A DNA stretch of 64,000 nt from positions 186,154 through 250,153 of the forward strand of contig NZ_JPMX01000118.1 in the NCBI RefSeq assembly GCF_000761485.1. Reading direction: 5' to 3'. The notes under the pieces were generated by a model, which worked only from the letters and a program-made list of their open reading frames with translations, made no database searches and was not told the origin of the DNA. Of the stretch, positions 7,678-16,439 are shown one piece after another. The stretch's first letter is position 1. Each line of letters starts with the position of its first letter. A program made the position numbers and the translations under genes. The stretch comes from Modestobacter caceresii. Its GTDB lineage: Bacteria > Actinomycetota > Actinomycetes > Mycobacteriales > Geodermatophilaceae.

Positions 7678-8901
7678 ATGACCACGACGGCAGCAGTGGA
7701 GCAGCTCCTCCCCGGCGGCCTCCGCCTGCGGAGCTGCCGCCCCGGCGACCTGGAGCAGGTGGGCGCACTGCTGGCCGACCGTGGCGAGCCGGCCGACGCA
7801 CTGGACCAGCGGCTGGTCGTGGAGGACCCGGACACCGGCTGGGACGCCACCGCGGTGGTGGTGGACGGCGACCGGGTGGTCTCCACCGCGACCCTGCTGG
7901 CCGACTCCGTGCGGCTGGAGGACGTCGTCCTGCCCGCCGGTCAGGTCGAGCTGGTGGCCACCGCCCCCGCCTACGAGGGCCGGGGCCTGGTGCGGGCGCT
8001 GATGGCCTGGGCGCACGACCGCTCCGCCGCCCGGGGCGACCTGCTGCAGGTGATGATCGGGATCCCGTACTCCTACCGGCTGTTCGGCTACGAGTACGCG
8101 ATCGACGTCCCCCCGGCCCGGCCGGTGCGCTCGCCCCCCGCCCCGGCCCCCGGGCTGCGGCCCGCCACCGCGGCGGACCTGCCGACGCTGGCCCGGCTGC
8201 AGGACGCCGCCCAGGCCGGCGCGGACGTCGCGATGCCGCACCCGGCTGCCCGGCTGCGCTGGCTGGTGGCGCACGAGGCGAGCACCACCTGGGTGCTGGA
8301 GCGGGACGGCACGGTCGTCGCCTCCGCTCGGGTCCCCGAGCCCGACGACGACGTCCTGGTCGCCGAGCCGACCGCGGTGGACGACGCGGCGGCCACCGGG
8401 TTGCTGGCCGGCGTCGCGGCCCTCGCCGCCGGCCGGCCGGTCCGGGTCACCGACCGCCCGGGCACCCTCCCCGGCCGCGCGTGGGCCGACCGGCTGGGCG
8501 ACGGGAGCGACCTGGCCGAGCAGTACTACGTGCGGGTGCCCGAGCCGGGTGCGCTGCTGGAGGCGCTGCGGCCGGTGCTCACCCGCCGGTTCGCCGACGT
8601 CGGAGCCGAGCGCGGTGGACACGACGTCGTGGTCTCCACCTACCGGGCCAGCTGGCGGCTGCCGGTCACCGACGACGGGCTGGGTCCGGTGGTCCCCGGC
8701 GGGCGGCTGCAGGCCCCCGGCACGGTCCGCGGCGCGGGCGTCGCCCCGGACCAGCTGGGCGCCCTGCTCCTCGGGCCGCACGGCATGCACGGGCTCTCCC
8801 GTCGCCGACCGGACGTGTACCCGGGCCGGGACGCCGACTCCTACGCGGCGCTCTTCCCGCCGCTGCGTGCGGACCTGCTCACCTACTACCTGCCGTACTG
8901 A
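7678..8901 (+). CDS. Eis-like GNAT family N-acetyltransferase
   Basis: 407-residue protein with the Eis layout: an N-terminal GNAT domain with acetyl-CoA loop VATAPAYEGRGLVRAL (about 98-113) and IPYSYRLFGYEYA after it, a second divergent GNAT domain (about 155-285), and a sterol-carrier-like C-terminal domain ending in LLTYYLPY. Eis proteins acetylate amines, including aminoglycosides in mycobacteria, and are hexameric. Whether this one modifies drugs is unknown. No strong Shine-Dalgarno precedes the ATG. It diverges from the GAF-ANTAR gene. Confidence 0.82.
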   Translation: MTTTAAVEQLLPGGLRLRSCRPGDLEQVGALLADRGEPADALDQRLVVEDPDTGWDATAVVVDGDRVVSTATLLADSVRLEDVVLPAGQVELVATAPAYEGRGLVRALMAWAHDRSAARGDLLQVMIGIPYSYRLFGYEYAIDVPPARPVRSPPAPAPGLRPATAADLPTLARLQDAAQAGADVAMPHPAARLRWLVAHEASTTWVLERDGTVVASARVPEPDDDVLVAEPTAVDDAAATGLLAGVAALAAGRPVRVTDRPGTLPGRAWADRLGDGSDLAEQYYVRVPEPGALLEALRPVLTRRFADVGAERGGHDVVVSTYRASWRLPVTDDGLGPVVPGGRLQAPGTVRGAGVAPDQLGALLLGPHGMHGLSRRRPDVYPGRDADSYAALFPPLRADLLTYYLPY

Positions 8902-8986
8902 CGCACACCCGCGGCGTCTGGTGGGATGGTCGGGTACGCCGGTGCGCGCGATCCACCGCCGGCCCACCCGCAGAGCAGGAGCCCCC

Positions 8987-10384
8987 GTGCAGTACGCCGA
9001 GTCCGTCGTCGAGCTCATCGGCAACACCCCGCTGGTCCGGCTGAACGCCGTGACCGCCCACCTCGGCCCGGACGCACCGCTGGTGCTGGCCAAGGTCGAG
9101 TACGTCAACCCGGGCGGCTCGGTGAAGGACCGGATCGCGCTGCGGATGGTCGAGGCCGCCGAGGCGTCCGGCGCCCTGCAGCCGGGCGGCACGATCATCG
9201 AGCCGACCAGCGGCAACACCGGCATCGGCCTCGCCATCGTCGCCCAGACGCGCGGCTACAAGTGCATCTTCGTGTGCCCGGACAAGGTGGGCCACGAGAA
9301 GATCAACGTGCTCAAGGCCTACGGCGCCGAGGTGCACGTCTGCCCCACCGCCGTCGACCCGGCCGACCCGCGCTCCTACTACTCGGTCTCCGACCGACTG
9401 GCCCGGGAGACCCCCGGCGGCTGGAAGGCCGACCAGTACGCCAACCCGAACAACCCGCGCTCGCACTACGAGACCACCGGGCCGGAGATCTGGACGCAGA
9501 CCGACGGGAAGATCACCCACTTCGTCACCGGCGCGGGCACCGGCGGCACCATCTCCGGCGTCGGCCGCTACCTCAAGGAGGCGAGCGAGGGCCGGGTGCA
9601 GGTGATCGGCGCCGACCCGGAGGGCTCGGTCTACTCCGGCGGCACCGGCCGGCCGTACCTGGTGGAAGGCGTCGGCGAGGACTTCTGGCCCGAGGCCTAC
9701 GACAAGTCGATCGCCGACGAGATCGTCGCGGTGTCCGACGGCGACTCCTTCGCGATGACCCGCCGGCTGGCCCGCGAGGAGGGCCTGCTGGTCGGCGGCT
9801 CCTGCGGGATGGCCGTCGTGGCGGCCCTCCGCGTGGCCGAGCGGCTGACGAAGGACGACGTCCTGGTCGTGCTGCTGCCCGACGGTGGCCGCGGCTACCT
9901 GAACAAGATCTTCAACGACGAGTGGATGGCCGACTACGGGTTCCTGGACGCCGGCGGTGGCGAGACCGTGGGCGAACTGCTGGACGCGAAGTCCGGCAGC
10001 ACCCCGACGCTGGTGCACACGCACCCGAACGAGACGGTGCGCGACGCGATCGACATCCTCCGCGAGTACGGGGTGAGCCAGCTGCCGGTCGTGAAGGCCG
10101 AGCCGCCGGTGACCGCCGGTGAGGTGGTCGGCTCGGTCGCGGAGAAGGCACTGCTGGACGCGCTGTTCACCGGCCGGGCCTCGCTGGCCGACCCGGTGGA
10201 GCGGCACATGTCCGCCCCGCTGCCGATCATCGGCTCCGGCGAGCCGGTCTCGGCCGCGGTCGGGGCGCTCGGCGACGCCGATGCCCTGCTCGTGCACGTC
10301 GACGGCAAGCCCGCCGGCGTCGTCACCCGGCAGGACGTGCTGGGCCACCTCGTCGGCATCCCGGCGCCTACGGTGCAGTCGTGA
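8987..10384 (+). CDS. cbs: Cystathionine beta-synthase
   Basis: PLP enzyme that condenses serine and homocysteine to cystathionine (465 residues). The PLP lysine is in NPGGSVKDRIA (Lys47), and the phosphate/substrate loop is TSGNTG. The chain continues with GAGTGGTISGVGRYLKE and GGSCGMA, all typical of the fold II synthase. Two C-terminal CBS domains (about 335-460) follow, as in regulated bacterial and eukaryotic CBS. The GTG start is preceded by CAGGAG. It overlaps metB by GTGA, so the pair forms a transsulfuration operon (homocysteine-cysteine interconversion). Confidence 0.93.
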   Translation: MQYAESVVELIGNTPLVRLNAVTAHLGPDAPLVLAKVEYVNPGGSVKDRIALRMVEAAEASGALQPGGTIIEPTSGNTGIGLAIVAQTRGYKCIFVCPDKVGHEKINVLKAYGAEVHVCPTAVDPADPRSYYSVSDRLARETPGGWKADQYANPNNPRSHYETTGPEIWTQTDGKITHFVTGAGTGGTISGVGRYLKEASEGRVQVIGADPEGSVYSGGTGRPYLVEGVGEDFWPEAYDKSIADEIVAVSDGDSFAMTRRLAREEGLLVGGSCGMAVVAALRVAERLTKDDVLVVLLPDGGRGYLNKIFNDEWMADYGFLDAGGGETVGELLDAKSGSTPTLVHTHPNETVRDAIDILREYGVSQLPVVKAEPPVTAGEVVGSVAEKALLDALFTGRASLADPVERHMSAPLPIIGSGEPVSAAVGALGDADALLVHVDGKPAGVVTRQDVLGHLVGIPAPTVQS

Positions 10385-11520
10385 CCGGTTTCAACACACT
10401 CGCCATCCACGCCGGGCAGGAGCCAGACCCCGCCACCGGCGCGGTCATCCCGCCGCTGCACCTGACGACCACCTACAAGCAGGACGGCGTCGGCGGACTG
10501 CGCGGCGGCTACGAGTACAGCCGCAGCGCCAACCCCACCCGGGACACCCTGCAGACGGCGCTGGCCGCGCTGGAGCAGGGCACCCGCGGGCTGGCCTTCG
10601 CCTCCGGGCTCGCCGCGGAGGACACCCTGCTGCGCACCGTGTGCCGGCCCGGTGACCGGATCGTGCTGGGCGGCGACGCCTACGGCGGCACGTACCGGCT
10701 GATCTCCCGGGTGCTCGAGCCGTGGGGCGTCACCCACTCCCCGGTCGACCTCAACGACCTGGACGCGGTCCGCGCCGCGGTCGCGCCGGAGACGACCCGG
10801 GTGATCTGGTGCGAGACGCCGAGCAACCCGCTGCTCAACGTCTCCGACATCGCCGCGCTGGCCGAGATCGCGCACGCCTCGGGCACGCTGCTGGTCGTCG
10901 ACAACACCTTCGCCAGCCCCTACCTGCAGCAGCCGCTGACCCTGGGCGCCGACGTCGTCGTGCACTCCACGACCAAGTACCTGGGCGGGCACTCCGACGT
11001 CGTCGGGGGCGCACTCGTGGTCGCCGACACCGAGCTGGGTGAGCGGCTGGCCTACCACCAGAACGCGATGGGTGCGGTCGGCGGCCCGTTCGACTCGTGG
11101 CTGGTGCTGCGCAGCCTGAAGACGCTCGGGGTCCGGATGGACCGGCACAGTGCGAACGCCGGCCGGGTCGCCGAGTGGCTGCTGGAGCACCCGGGAGTCG
11201 GCGACGTGCTGTACCCGGGGCTGCCGCAGCACCGCAACCACGAGATCGCGGCCAAGCAGATGTCCGGCTTCGGCGGGATGGTCTCGTTCCGGCTGAAGGC
11301 GGGCGAGGAGGCAGCACTGCGGGTCTGCGAGCGCGCGCAGCTGTTCACCCTGGCCGAGTCGCTCGGTGGCGTGGAGTCGCTGATCGAGCACCCGCACCGG
11401 ATGACCCACGCCAGCGCCGCCGGCTCGCCCCTGGAGGTCCCCGCCGACCTGGTCCGCCTGTCCGTCGGCATCGAGGACGTCGACGACCTGCTCGCCGACC
11501 TGGACCAGGCCCTCGCTTGA
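10381..11520 (+). CDS. metB: Cystathionine gamma-synthase (trans-sulfuration, PLP)
   Basis: 379-residue Cys/Met-metabolism PLP enzyme. It has the N-terminal TLAIHAGQ, the YEYSRSANPTR substrate loop, GLAFASGLAAE, and the PLP lysine in HSTTKYLGGH (Lys199). Cystathionine gamma-synthase and gamma-lyase are hard to separate by sequence. Homologues next to cbs in actinobacteria are usually called metB, though a lyase role (cystathionine to cysteine) would complete the pathway with cbs. The GTG start overlaps the cbs stop. The gene ends in front of a very strong hairpin shared with the convergent map gene. Confidence 0.9.
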   Translation: MTGFNTLAIHAGQEPDPATGAVIPPLHLTTTYKQDGVGGLRGGYEYSRSANPTRDTLQTALAALEQGTRGLAFASGLAAEDTLLRTVCRPGDRIVLGGDAYGGTYRLISRVLEPWGVTHSPVDLNDLDAVRAAVAPETTRVIWCETPSNPLLNVSDIAALAEIAHASGTLLVVDNTFASPYLQQPLTLGADVVVHSTTKYLGGHSDVVGGALVVADTELGERLAYHQNAMGAVGGPFDSWLVLRSLKTLGVRMDRHSANAGRVAEWLLEHPGVGDVLYPGLPQHRNHEIAAKQMSGFGGMVSFRLKAGEEAALRVCERAQLFTLAESLGGVESLIEHPHRMTHASAAGSPLEVPADLVRLSVGIEDVDDLLADLDQALA

Positions 11521-11522
11521 TC

Positions 11523-11581
11523 GCCGTTGTGCGCTCACTGTCGGTTCCTCGGCTGAGAGGCGACGGTGAGCGCACAACGGC
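11523..11581. terminator. Long perfect hairpin between convergent metB and map
   Basis: GCCGTTGTGCGCTCAC (11523-11538) pairs perfectly with GTGAGCGCACAACGGC (11566-11581). Five more pairs (one G-U) extend the stem to 21 bp, and CCTC/GAGG pairs near the tip. It is symmetrical and lies between two convergent stop codons, so it fits a bidirectional terminator. No U tract is present on either strand. Confidence 0.75.
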
Positions 11582-11584
11582 GGC

Positions 11585-12355
11585 TCAGCGCGGGGCGGTC
11601 AGGATGCGGGGGCCGTCGGCGGTGACGGCGACCGTGTGCTCGACGTGGGCGGCGCGGCTGCCGTCGGCACTGCGCAGCGTCCAGCCGTCGGCGTCGACCC
11701 GGTAGTCGTCGCTGCCCCCTGCCAGGAACCACGGCTCGATGGCGATGACCAGGCCGGCGCGCAGCGGCAGCCCACGGCCGGCCCGGCCCTCGTTGGGCAC
11801 GCTGGGTGCCTCGTGCATCGACCGGCCGACGCCGTGGCCGCCCTGGTCGGTGTTGATCCCGCAGCCGCCGGCCCGACCGACCGCACCGATGGCGGCGGAG
11901 ATGTCGCCGATCTTGTTGCCGACGACCGCCGCGGCGATCCCGGCGGCCAGCGCCCGCTCGGTGGTCTCCACCAGCTGGACGTCCTCCGGCCGGGGAGTGC
12001 CGATCGGGTAGGTGCGGGCCGCGTCGCCCACCCAGCCGTCGAGGGTGGCCCCCGCGTCGACGCTGAGCAGGTCGCCGTCCTCGAGCTCCTGGGCGGTGGG
12101 GATGCCGTGCAGGGCCACGTCGTTGACCGACAGGCAGAGCACGCCGGGGAACGGCGGCGTGCTCTGCAGTGGCGCGTAGCCGAGGAACGGCGAGGTGGCG
12201 CCGGCATCGGCCAGGACCTGGCGGGCGACGGCGTCCAGCTCGCTCAGCCGTACCCCTGGCGCGGCCAGCGCGTGCACCGCGGCGTGCATGTCGGCGACCA
12301 CCGCCCCGGCGGCGCGCATGGCGTCGATCTCCCCGGGTGTGCGCAGCTCGATCAT
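11585..12355 (-). CDS. map: Methionine aminopeptidase, type I
   Basis: Removes the N-terminal methionine from nascent proteins. It is 256 residues, the short type I form without the N-terminal zinc-finger linker. The five metal ligands of the pita-bread fold are visible in order: two Asp in DLLSVDAGATLDGWVGDAAR, His in GGHGVGRSMHE, Glu in IAIEPW and Glu in AHVEHT. AAGGA lies just ahead of ATG 12355. It is divergent from a small XRE regulator, with 45 bp between starts that carry a tandem operator-like repeat. Actinobacteria often have two or three map genes, so this may be an additional copy. Confidence 0.93.
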   Translation of the reverse strand: MIELRTPGEIDAMRAAGAVVADMHAAVHALAAPGVRLSELDAVARQVLADAGATSPFLGYAPLQSTPPFPGVLCLSVNDVALHGIPTAQELEDGDLLSVDAGATLDGWVGDAARTYPIGTPRPEDVQLVETTERALAAGIAAAVVGNKIGDISAAIGAVGRAGGCGINTDQGGHGVGRSMHEAPSVPNEGRAGRGLPLRAGLVIAIEPWFLAGGSDDYRVDADGWTLRSADGSRAAHVEHTVAVTADGPRILTAPR

Positions 12356-12366
12356 CTGGAGTCCTT

Positions 12367-12394
12367 CCGGTATTGGTATCCCGGTATTACTATC
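12367..12394. promoter_or_regulatory. Tandem 14-bp operator-like repeat and XRE -10 element
   Basis: CCGGTATTGGTATC (12367-12380) is followed at once by CCGGTATTACTATC (12381-12394), a 14-bp direct repeat with two differences. It fills most of the 45-bp gap between the divergent map and XRE starts. TACTAT at 12388-12393 is a good -10 box placed 7 nt before the XRE ATG (12401), suggesting a leaderless message. It is a plausible autoregulatory operator. Confidence 0.6.
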
Positions 12395-12400
12395 ACGCCC

Positions 12401-12670
12401 ATGGTCCGACCGCCGCTGACCCCCGAGGAGCACGAGCGCGGCCGCCGGCTGGGTGGCCTGCTCCGCGCGGCGCGCGGCGACCGCTCCCCCGCCGAGGTCG
12501 CCGCCGCCTCCGGGGTGAGCCTCGAGGCGCTCCGGAAGATCGAGTCCGGCCGGGTCCCGACACCGGCCTTCTTCACCGTGGCCGCACTGGCCGGCGCCCT
12601 GGACCTGCCACTGGACTCCCTGGTCACCGCGTTGCACTCCCCGACCGAGGGCACCGCCCTCACCGCCTGA
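12401..12670 (+). CDS. XRE-family helix-turn-helix regulator (small)
   Basis: 89-residue protein made almost wholly of a Cro/C1-type HTH: LGGLLRAARGDRSPAEVAAAS, then SLEALRKIESGRVPTP as recognition helix and following turn, then AALAGALDLPLDSL. It has no effector domain. The short gap to map and the tandem repeat between them suggest it controls itself and perhaps map. No Shine-Dalgarno is visible; a -10 box sits 7 nt ahead of the ATG. Confidence 0.85.
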   Translation: MVRPPLTPEEHERGRRLGGLLRAARGDRSPAEVAAASGVSLEALRKIESGRVPTPAFFTVAALAGALDLPLDSLVTALHSPTEGTALTA

Positions 12671-12750
12671 TCACCCACGGGGCAGGTCCGGTGGCCGGTC
12701 CCACACCGCGGCCACCCGTGCAGGGGCCGGCAGCCGGGTAGGGGGTCGTC

Positions 12751-13623
12751 GTGAGCGAGCCCCGGGTCAGCGTCGTCATCGCCACCATGGACCGACGCGA
12801 GTCGCTGCTGCGGTCGCTCGACCGGCTGGACTCCCCCGGCGGGCCACCGGTGATCGTGGTGGACAACGGCTCCACCGACGGCACTGCCGACGCCGTCCGG
12901 GCCGGCCACCCCCGGGTGGAGGTGGTCGAGCTGCCGGCCAATGCCGGCGCGGTGGGGCGCGACCACGGCGTCCAGCGGGCCGGCACCCGGTACGTCGCCT
13001 TCGCCGACGACGACTCGTGGTGGGAGCCGGGTGCGCTGGAGGCCGCGGCCGACCTGCTGGACACCCACCCGAGGGTGGCGGTGGTGGTCGGTCGGGTGCG
13101 AATGGCCGGGGACGGCAGCGAGGACGCCGTGACCCGCAAGCACCGCGCCGAGGTGCTCGGCCGTTCCGCCGCCGGGCCCGACGTCCTGAGCTTCCCGGCG
13201 TTCGCCGGCGTCGTGCGCCGCGACGCCCACCTGGCCGTCGGCGGCTTCTCCCCGCTGCTGTTCTTCGGCGGCGAGGAGCACCTGCTGGCCCTCGACCTCG
13301 CCGCTGCGGGCTGGCAGCTGGTGTTCGCCGAGGACGTCGTCGCCTGGCACGACCCCGCCGGACGCGACCGGCCGAGCCCGGCCCGCTGGGCGCTGCAGAC
13401 CCGCAACGACGTGCTCGTCGACTGGCTGCGCCGCCCGCTCCCGGTGGCGCTCGCCGCGACCGGGAGGTTGGCGCGCCGCGCCGCCGGGGACGCCGCCGCC
13501 CGCCGGGCGCTGGCCGGGGTGCTGCGCCGACTGCCTGCCGCACTGGACCGGCGCCGGCCCGTGCCGGCCGAGCTGGAACGACGGTTCGCCACCGCCCTGC
13601 GCCCGCTGGACCAGGCGGGCTGA
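12751..13623 (+). CDS. Family 2 glycosyltransferase
   Basis: 290-residue GT-A fold enzyme. It opens with VSVVIATMDRRESLLRSL, has IVVDNGSTDGT for nucleotide-sugar binding, a DxD-like DDDSWWEPG near residue 88, and GGFSPLLFFGGEEHLLAL as the acceptor/catalytic region. No membrane segment is seen. It stands alone: the neighbours are a regulator and a convergent ferredoxin, so neither sugar nor acceptor can be inferred. Homologues annotated as rhamnosyl- or mycofactocin-type transferases share only the general motifs. Confidence 0.88.
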   Translation: MSEPRVSVVIATMDRRESLLRSLDRLDSPGGPPVIVVDNGSTDGTADAVRAGHPRVEVVELPANAGAVGRDHGVQRAGTRYVAFADDDSWWEPGALEAAADLLDTHPRVAVVVGRVRMAGDGSEDAVTRKHRAEVLGRSAAGPDVLSFPAFAGVVRRDAHLAVGGFSPLLFFGGEEHLLALDLAAAGWQLVFAEDVVAWHDPAGRDRPSPARWALQTRNDVLVDWLRRPLPVALAATGRLARRAAGDAAARRALAGVLRRLPAALDRRRPVPAELERRFATALRPLDQAG

Positions 13624-13627
13624 GCGG

Positions 13628-13816
13628 TCAGTCCTCGTCGACCAGGGTGAGCGCACCGGTGGGGCAGGCGCGCACCGCGGTCTCCACCGCCGTGAGGTCG
13701 GTCGGCTCACCCACCTGGAGCACGCCGTCGTCGTCGAGCTGGAACACCTCCGGCGCCTCCATCTCGCACACCCCCGCACTCATGCAGACCTCCCGGTCGA
13801 CCACCACGCGGGTCAT
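13628..13816 (-). CDS. [3Fe-4S] ferredoxin, P450 partner
   Basis: 62-residue ferredoxin. Ligands are Cys11, Cys17 and Cys51 in CMSAGVC and ACPTGA. Position 14 is Ala, where a 4Fe-4S ferredoxin has Cys, which marks the 3Fe-4S type that supplies electrons to actinobacterial P450s. Its GTG overlaps the P450 stop by 4 bp, so it is the downstream partner in a two-gene operon. No reductase gene is nearby. Confidence 0.9.
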   Translation of the reverse strand: MTRVVVDREVCMSAGVCEMEAPEVFQLDDDGVLQVGEPTDLTAVETAVRACPTGALTLVDED

Positions 13817-15087
13817 CGGGCGCCGGTCAGCCGCGCCGGCAGCCGCTTGAGGCCGTTGACGAACGAGGACTCCAGCCGGGCCGGCGGCCCGACCACCTCG
13901 AGGTCGGGCAACTGGTCGGCGAAGGCCCGGAAGGCCACGCCGATCTCCCGCCGGGCCAGGTGCGCGCCCAGGCAGAAGTGCGGACCGCGGGAGCCGAACC
14001 CGACGTGCGGGTTGGGATCGCGGGACAGGTCGAACCGGTGCGGGTCGGGGAAGACGGCGGGATCACGGTTGGCCGCGCCGTAGAACAGCAGGAACTTCGA
14101 CCCGGCCGGGAACGACTGCCCGGACAGCTCGACGTCCTGGGCGGCCGTCCGCCGCATCCAGGTGATCGGGCTGGTCCAGCGCACGACCTCCTCCACCGCG
14201 GTGCGGGTGAGGCCCGGGTCGGCGGCCCACCGGTCGCGCTCGGCCGGGTGCTCGGACAGCGCGAGCACGCCCTGGGAGATCGCATTGCGGGTCGTCTCGT
14301 TGCCGGCGACCAGCAGCAGGATGAAGAACGAGGCGATCTCCTGCCGGGTGAGCCGCTCGCCGTCGACCTCGGTGCTGACCAGCGCGGTGGTCAGGTCGTC
14401 GGCCGGGTGGGCGTGCCGTTCTGCGGCCAGCCGGGCCATCAGTCCGGCGAGCTCCTCCCCGGCCTCCAGGAAGGCGGTGACCATCTGCTCCTCGTCCTGG
14501 ACGAGTTCGGGGTCACCGCCGGAGAGGATGACGTTCGACTGCTGCAGCACCATCGCCCGGTCGTCGTCCGGGATGCCCATCATGTCGCAGATGACCCGCA
14601 GCGGGATCGGTGCGGCGAGGTCGGCGACCACGTCGATGGTGCCGTCGCCGTCCTCGGCGGTCCGCCGGGCGCGGGCGACCACGTCGTCGGCCACCGCCTG
14701 CACGTTGCCCACGAGCTTCTCCAGCACCCGGGGCGTGAACGCCTTGGCGACGATGCGCCGGATCTTGCCGTGCCGGGGGTCGTCCATGCTGATCAGCGAG
14801 CCGTAGAACTCGTTGAGGTCCGGCGGCATGTCGGCGATGGACACCGCGCCGGACCCGGAGGAGAACAACGCCGGCTGGCAGCTGATCGCCTCGACGTCGG
14901 CGTACCTGGTCACCGCGTGGTAGCCGGGGCCGGGCTCGATGTAGGGGATCACCGGCTCGGCGAAGAAGGCGAACGGGCGCTCGCGGCGCAGCTGGTCGTA
15001 CACCGCGTGCCGCTGCTCCGGCGGCGCGCCCCAGAACGTCCGGTCGGACAGGTCGACGGTGTCCAGGTCCAGCGTCGGTGAGCTCAC
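13813..15087 (-). CDS. Cytochrome P450
   Basis: 424-residue soluble P450. The oxygen-activation helix is LLVAGNETTRNAISQG with the acid-alcohol type pair E-T, and the K-helix is AVEEVVRW (ExxR). The heme loop is FGSRGPHFCLGAHLAR with the ligand Cys372. Sequence features (ISMDDPRHGKIRRIVAKAF, TRYADVEAIS) are those of bacterial CYP families that act on steroids, fatty acids or terpenes, such as CYP125/142/124-like enzymes. The substrate is not decidable from the context, which holds no sterol genes. Confidence 0.92.
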   Translation of the reverse strand: MSSPTLDLDTVDLSDRTFWGAPPEQRHAVYDQLRRERPFAFFAEPVIPYIEPGPGYHAVTRYADVEAISCQPALFSSGSGAVSIADMPPDLNEFYGSLISMDDPRHGKIRRIVAKAFTPRVLEKLVGNVQAVADDVVARARRTAEDGDGTIDVVADLAAPIPLRVICDMMGIPDDDRAMVLQQSNVILSGGDPELVQDEEQMVTAFLEAGEELAGLMARLAAERHAHPADDLTTALVSTEVDGERLTRQEIASFFILLLVAGNETTRNAISQGVLALSEHPAERDRWAADPGLTRTAVEEVVRWTSPITWMRRTAAQDVELSGQSFPAGSKFLLFYGAANRDPAVFPDPHRFDLSRDPNPHVGFGSRGPHFCLGAHLARREIGVAFRAFADQLPDLEVVGPPARLESSFVNGLKRLPARLTGAR

Positions 15088-15164
15088 GGTCGGCCTCCAA
15101 GGCGGACGACGGGACGCAGCACCCCGACGCTAGTCCAGCCGTGACCGGCGTCACAGACCCCGGC

Positions 15165-16037
15165 TCACCCGCCCGCGAGCTCCCGGACGAACCACTCGTG
15201 CGCCGCCGCGTTGCCGGCCGCCCCGCGGCGGCGGGCCTCGGCCAGCTCCTGGGTCAGCGTGCCCGACAGCGCGTGCTCCAGCGCCGCGTCGAGTGCGTTG
15301 GCGTCGACCTGCTCCGCCGGCAGCACGACCGGCCAGCCGAGCGCCGCGGCCTGGGCGCTCACCTTGGCCCCGCCGACGATGGCGTCGCACGCGATGACCG
15401 GGACGCCGTGCGCCAGCCCGAGGACCAGCGCGTGCAGCCGCATGCTGACCACGACGTCCGCCCGGCGGACCAGCGCCTCGACCTGCGACGGGAACCGCTC
15501 GTGCGGCTTCTCGTACAGGTCCATGGTGAGCTCGAACCACGGGACGGCCCGGGCACCCAGCCAGCTCTCGATCGCGGCCCGCACCTGGGCGGCCCGGCTG
15601 CGGTCGCCGTACTCCTCCTGCGGCGGGGCGAAGGCCACCGCGACCACCGGGACGTCCGGGGTGGTTGTGCCGATCGCCAGGTCCGGCCGGGCGATGCCCG
15701 GGGCGTCCCGCTCCCAGACCCGGTGGAACAGGGCGCGCCCGGCGTCGGAGACCACCGAGACGTTCACCGCCCACCGCTGGGCGTCGGCGAAGGCCGCGGT
15801 CAGCTCCCGCAGCAACGGGGTGTCCGACAGCGGGCCGCTGACGAAGACCAGGTGGGTGTAGTCGGCCGGGTCGAGATCGCGCCAGTTCGCGCCCCGCTGG
15901 AGGTAGGGCGCCCAGGCGACGTCGTGGCCGATGCCGGCCTCGGTGAGCCAGCCGACCACCGCATCGGCACCCAGTTCGTCGCCGATGGTGGCGATCACCT
16001 CGTCGAAGCTGAACCAACCGGTGACCAGGACGCGCAT
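15165..16037 (-). CDS. Polysaccharide pyruvyl transferase family protein
   Basis: 290-residue protein of the PF04230 type (CsaB/AmsJ-like). It begins MRVLVTGWFSFDEVIATIGDE, a GT-B-like glycine-rich opening, and later has RRADVVVSMRLHALVLGLAHG, the hallmark RLHA motif, followed by GVPVIACD. Such enzymes transfer pyruvate from PEP to sugars as ketals. No polysaccharide cluster surrounds it. Downstream ends come close to the P450 start (77 bp), but it may be a separate unit. Confidence 0.82.
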   Translation of the reverse strand: MRVLVTGWFSFDEVIATIGDELGADAVVGWLTEAGIGHDVAWAPYLQRGANWRDLDPADYTHLVFVSGPLSDTPLLRELTAAFADAQRWAVNVSVVSDAGRALFHRVWERDAPGIARPDLAIGTTTPDVPVVAVAFAPPQEEYGDRSRAAQVRAAIESWLGARAVPWFELTMDLYEKPHERFPSQVEALVRRADVVVSMRLHALVLGLAHGVPVIACDAIVGGAKVSAQAAALGWPVVLPAEQVDANALDAALEHALSGTLTQELAEARRRGAAGNAAAHEWFVRELAGG

Positions 16038-16103
16038 GCCCCAAGCCTCTCAGGCGCGCACCGCCCGCCCGCAGCGGCCTCAGGCCCCAGCGACCGTGTC
16101 GGC

Positions 16104-16391
16104 TCAGGCCTCGGCAGCGACCAGGTCGCGGTACTCGGGGTGCCGCTCGATCCAGCCGCGCACGAACGAGCACATCGGGACGACGGTGCCGCCCTTGCTC
16201 CGGACGTCGTCCAGGGCGGCGCGCACCAGCGTGCTGCCCAGCCCGGAGTGCTCGGCGTCGCTGTCGACCTCGGTGTGGGTGAACACCACCTGGTCACCGC
16301 GGCGCTGGTAGACGGCCTGGCCGAGCAGCTGCTCGCCGTCCCGGATCTCGTAGCGGCTGTCCTCGGGGGCGTCTCTGACGGTCGGCTCCAT
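16104..16391 (-). CDS. Small GNAT-type N-acetyltransferase (YjdJ-like)
   Basis: 95-residue minimal GNAT protein of the COG2388 kind. The conserved segment VVFTHTEVDSDAEHSGLGSTL contains the acetyl-CoA loop (SGLGST), followed by LVRAALDDVRSKGGTVVPMCSFVRGWIERHPEYRDLV, which is the typical C-terminal half. Substrates of this family are mostly unknown. It lies in the gap between pyruvyl transferase and galK on the same strand. Confidence 0.88.
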   Translation of the reverse strand: MEPTVRDAPEDSRYEIRDGEQLLGQAVYQRRGDQVVFTHTEVDSDAEHSGLGSTLVRAALDDVRSKGGTVVPMCSFVRGWIERHPEYRDLVAAEA

Positions 16392-16439
16392 GCTCTCCCG
16401 AACCGGCGTCGCAGCCGGGGTGTTCCCCGGGAGGCTCCC

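Noticed and set aside
8902-8986. Possible SAM or other sulfur riboswitch ahead of cystathionine beta-synthase
   Set aside because: Only 85 bp and no recognisable conserved core or stem arrangement.
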